Source: Sipunculus nudus (Eukaryota > Annelida > Sipuncula > Golfingiida > Sipunculidae). From it: 64,000 bases of DNA. Location: the NCBI GenBank assembly GCA_026874595.1, contig CM049311.1:19175676-19239675 (forward strand), written 5' to 3'. Both the position numbers and the translations under genes were made by a program. The notes under the pieces are model-generated. The model was not told where the DNA came from, ran no database searches, and saw only the letters and a list, made by a program, of their open reading frames with translations. Within the stretch, counting starts at the first letter, position 1. Each line of letters opens with the position of its first letter. Below are positions 61,679-64,000 of this stretch, in pieces.

Positions 61679-62580
61679 TCAAAAACGACAGGTGCTAGCA
61701 TCACAAAATTTTATGCAAAAAATAAGCCATCTGAAAAACTCTGTTGGATTTTGCTTATTTTTTGGCTAACTGCATTTCCGTAGATATTTTAGAGAAAAAG
61801 CTAAAAAAAACTTTAAAAATCATCTCCTCAAAAACGCATAATAGTTCAACATTTCACAGAAATAATCTTCCATACCATCTCTCTCAAGTTTGTTCTAATG
61901 GTTCTAGTTCGGTGAATTTTGACCAAGTGACAGGAAATTGTTAGTCATCTATCCAAAAAGGCATACTACAATGAAAGTCTCAGAAACGGCCGGACCTATC
62001 ATCACAAAATTTTATGCCAGTGTTGGTCACATGAGTCTTATATGAAATTCAGGTATTGGTGGCGCAACCTGCATTGACCATTTTTTGTACGGGGGTCATT
62101 ATCCATCTGTTCATTAACCCATAATTTCTCAGGAATAGCAGGAGCTACCATCCCCATATTTCATGCAATAATCTGTCACATATAAAATGTTGTGGGATTC
62201 AGCTTATTTTTTTATTTATTTATTTTTTTTTTTTTTTTGGTTTGCTATCTGCATTTGCTTAAATTTTATAGGGAACAAGCTGAAAAAGCTTTAAAAGTCT
62301 TTTTCTCGTTAGCGGTCCAGCCAAATTGTCAGTATTTTACAGAAATGATCCCAGAGACGAGCCCTCTCAAGTTTGTTCATATTGATTGCGTTTGTTGAAT
62401 TTTGGCGGAGTTACCCGAATTTAAACTTAGTAATTTTGGCCAAGTAAGCATACTGACATAGCAATCTCAGAAATGACTGGAGCTAGCATCACCATGTTTT
62501 GAGCACATGTTAGCCATATGACTCATGTTTAAAATTGCAGATTTTGTGGCGATACCTACATTGACCTGTTTCTTATAGGC
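61679..62580 (+). repeat. Diverged tandem repeat of ~450-500 bp (two halves, A-B-A-B)
   Basis: Recurring start ctcaNaaNNNcNggNgctaNcatc at about 61679, 61979, 62129 and 62486. The alternating spacing of 300, 150 and 357 bp, and shared internal phrases (agcttaaaaa, tctcaagtttgttc, atttcacagaaat), show a two-part unit repeated twice. Non-coding. Confidence 0.6.
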
Positions 62581-62653
62581 AAAAACCTCATAACGTTTGC
62601 CTCTTTCAGCTTAAAAATGTCATAATCAGGCGCAATATTATGCCTGTTCTTAA

Positions 62654-63900
62654 CCTTCATTAGTACACGTCGGAAAACTTATCAATCCGTACACCTGGGG
62701 TCCATCTGAACCCCAGTAGTAATTGATGCATATTCAATGTATACTACATAAATATCATAGTTATTTGATTATTCCATGGTTAATATAGGCTTAACGGACA
62801 AAAGTAGAACAGAAAATACAACATATGAAAGAAAATACTTTAAATAAAGGTATCAATAACATATTTTCCAAGAATTACAAATTGTTTTCTTCTTTAGCCG
62901 TGGTTTCCCTCAGTTTGTTCAGGCTAGCCTATCAGTACTATTTATTAAATTATTATTATATTTTACTAATTTAAGTGGTGCCATATAAAATAAAACACAA
63001 GATATCTAGATAAAAAAAAAGTCCACAGATTTGACTTAGAACTATAAAAATTGGTATTGGGGTCCAATTCGACCCCAAAAACTGCAATTTCAAAGAAATT
63101 TACTTCAAAACAAGCAAAGGCATACTTTTATTTGACCCACTGAAATTAAAATAGGAATGAATTACAAGTCTTATTTAAATTTGGTATTAAGAAATTAATC
63201 AAAAGTCTCAAAGGAAATGAAAAATAAAACCAGTCTTCCTCTTATATATCTGTAGCCTCACCGACACTCATCGCTTTGTATGCTGAGGATAGAGTGATCT
63301 GCGCAGGCATGAATGTCACAGATGGTGCAGCATTGGCAAATTTTCTGTCTGTCTGTCCGGTCTGGGACAGAGGTAGCAACAAGATTTGGTTGCTGAAGTT
63401 CACTAGACAGCGTGTTGGTGAACATCAAGCATTCTAAGGTCCAAAAATGCTGAATTCACCGATTTCTGAATTGCCCATTGATTTTGCAAACGTTAGTGTA
63501 GAAGGCCATCATAAAGGTATCACACGAGAACTGCAGGACGATCAGAAGTATCTTACGATCTGACTTAAGGACAATCAAAAGTATCTTCATAAGTAATTTC
63601 AGGACAATCAATATGATCATCGCCATCATCTCGCCCACATCAGATAATTCACCATTTGAAGGGTCAAAGTAGAGCCAGTGAATTATACTAATCGCCTTGA
63701 ATATGATGTAGCTTGACTGATTTCTAACTGTATTTCAATAGAAAAATGAAATAATTGCACAATATTATATCCATTAGTGCCTAACGGGGTCTGAGAGGTA
63801 GTATTCTTGAATAAAAGAGATAACAATTAAACAGTATTATTATGTCGTGCACTGTTTCCAACTGGGGTCCACTTGGACCCCAGGAGAATATTTTAAATAC
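62654..63900 (-). mobile_element. piggyBac-like transposon relic with internal deletion
   Basis: It starts at a TTAA (62650-62653). Three palindromes of the form ggggtc-n5/6-gacccc or near it occur at about 62697, 63059 and 63863. The minus strand encodes in order an acidic piece (ELSDVGE then DDGDDHIDCPEI, about 63655-63595) and, after a large deletion, a C-terminal Cys/His motif (CYLCPRPDRQTEN and CTICDIHACADHS, about 63390-63270) ending at a stop near 63245. That C-terminal pattern is typical of piggyBac-family transposases. The outer right end is not defined. Confidence 0.6.
63245..63395 (-). pseudogene. C-terminal Cys/His domain remnant of a piggyBac-like transposase
   Basis: Reads C-x2-CPR, then after a frameshift C-x-CC-x2-C-x4-C-x2-H, and ends with a Cys-Arg and stop. 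In the family this Cys-rich finger binds DNA near the transposon ends. The catalytic domain is absent. Confidence 0.5.
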
Positions 63901-64000
63901 AGATCATATGGTTCAATGGAACCACACTATCTTTAACCGCAAAAACGACAGCAATATACCTACAAACAGAAAAGACAACAACTGATCAATAAAAAAATAT

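Overview
Eukaryotic, AT-rich nuclear DNA from an invertebrate, most likely a mollusc. Pointers: long (TA)n and (CT)n microsatellites, small spliced exons in large introns, Tx1/L1-like and CR1-like LINE relics, piggyBac-, hAT- and pogo-like DNA transposons, and a degraded element whose zinc fingers recall the N-RAG-TP transposons described from Aplysia. There are no operons, no bacterial-style genes and no rRNA genes. Most long open frames are chance frames in introns or transposon debris.

The central feature is on the minus strand. From 3.2 to 22.0 kb, 22 tandem units of about 890 bp each carry one 123-nt exon with a consensus 3' acceptor; 19 of the 22 also keep a consensus 5' donor. Two more diverged exon copies lie at 28.1 and 33.4 kb, giving 24 in all. 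Every copy is phase 1-1 and encodes a 41-residue module with six cysteines (C-x6-C-x6-C-x9-C-x7-CC), usually with two N-glycosylation sequons. Because the phase is symmetric, any number of exons can be joined in frame. The gene would therefore encode a long, probably secreted, repetitive Cys-rich protein, or a family of isoforms. Three copies share the same 1-base loss of the 5' splice site. The array has higher-order periods of 3,550 and 2,660 bp, so it is expanding by unequal exchange.

From 22.3 to 37.9 kb lie older, larger duplication units: exon module, then a 1.2-kb segment, then a Tx1-like reverse-transcriptase relic, then a 0.4-kb segment. Later insertions interrupt them: a TTAA-flanked piggyBac-like element (23.6-25.4 kb), an AT-rich 3.2-kb block (29.1-32.3 kb) and a CR1-like LINE (34.4-36.0 kb).

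From 38.3 to 42.8 kb are two head-to-head relics of a RAG1-N-terminus-like (N-RAG-TP-like) transposon. A 5'-truncated Tx1/L1-like LINE occupies 44.85-48.43 kb on the minus strand. From 48.4 to 54 kb little can be recognised, apart from a duplicated CCAAT/TATA-type sequence at 53.1 kb. At 54.8 and 55.5 kb, two duplicated 30-nt micro-exons, also phase 1-1 and minus strand, encode a Gly-rich acidic decapeptide; they may be 5' exons of the Cys-rich gene. From 56.0 to 58.7 kb a pogo-like and a hAT-like non-autonomous transposon are nearly adjacent. The last 5 kb hold tandem repeats and a piggyBac-like relic with a C-terminal Cys/His motif.

All identifications come from reading the sequence without database searches. 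The exon array, splice sites and transposon boundaries are direct observations. Family names and gene function are inferences.
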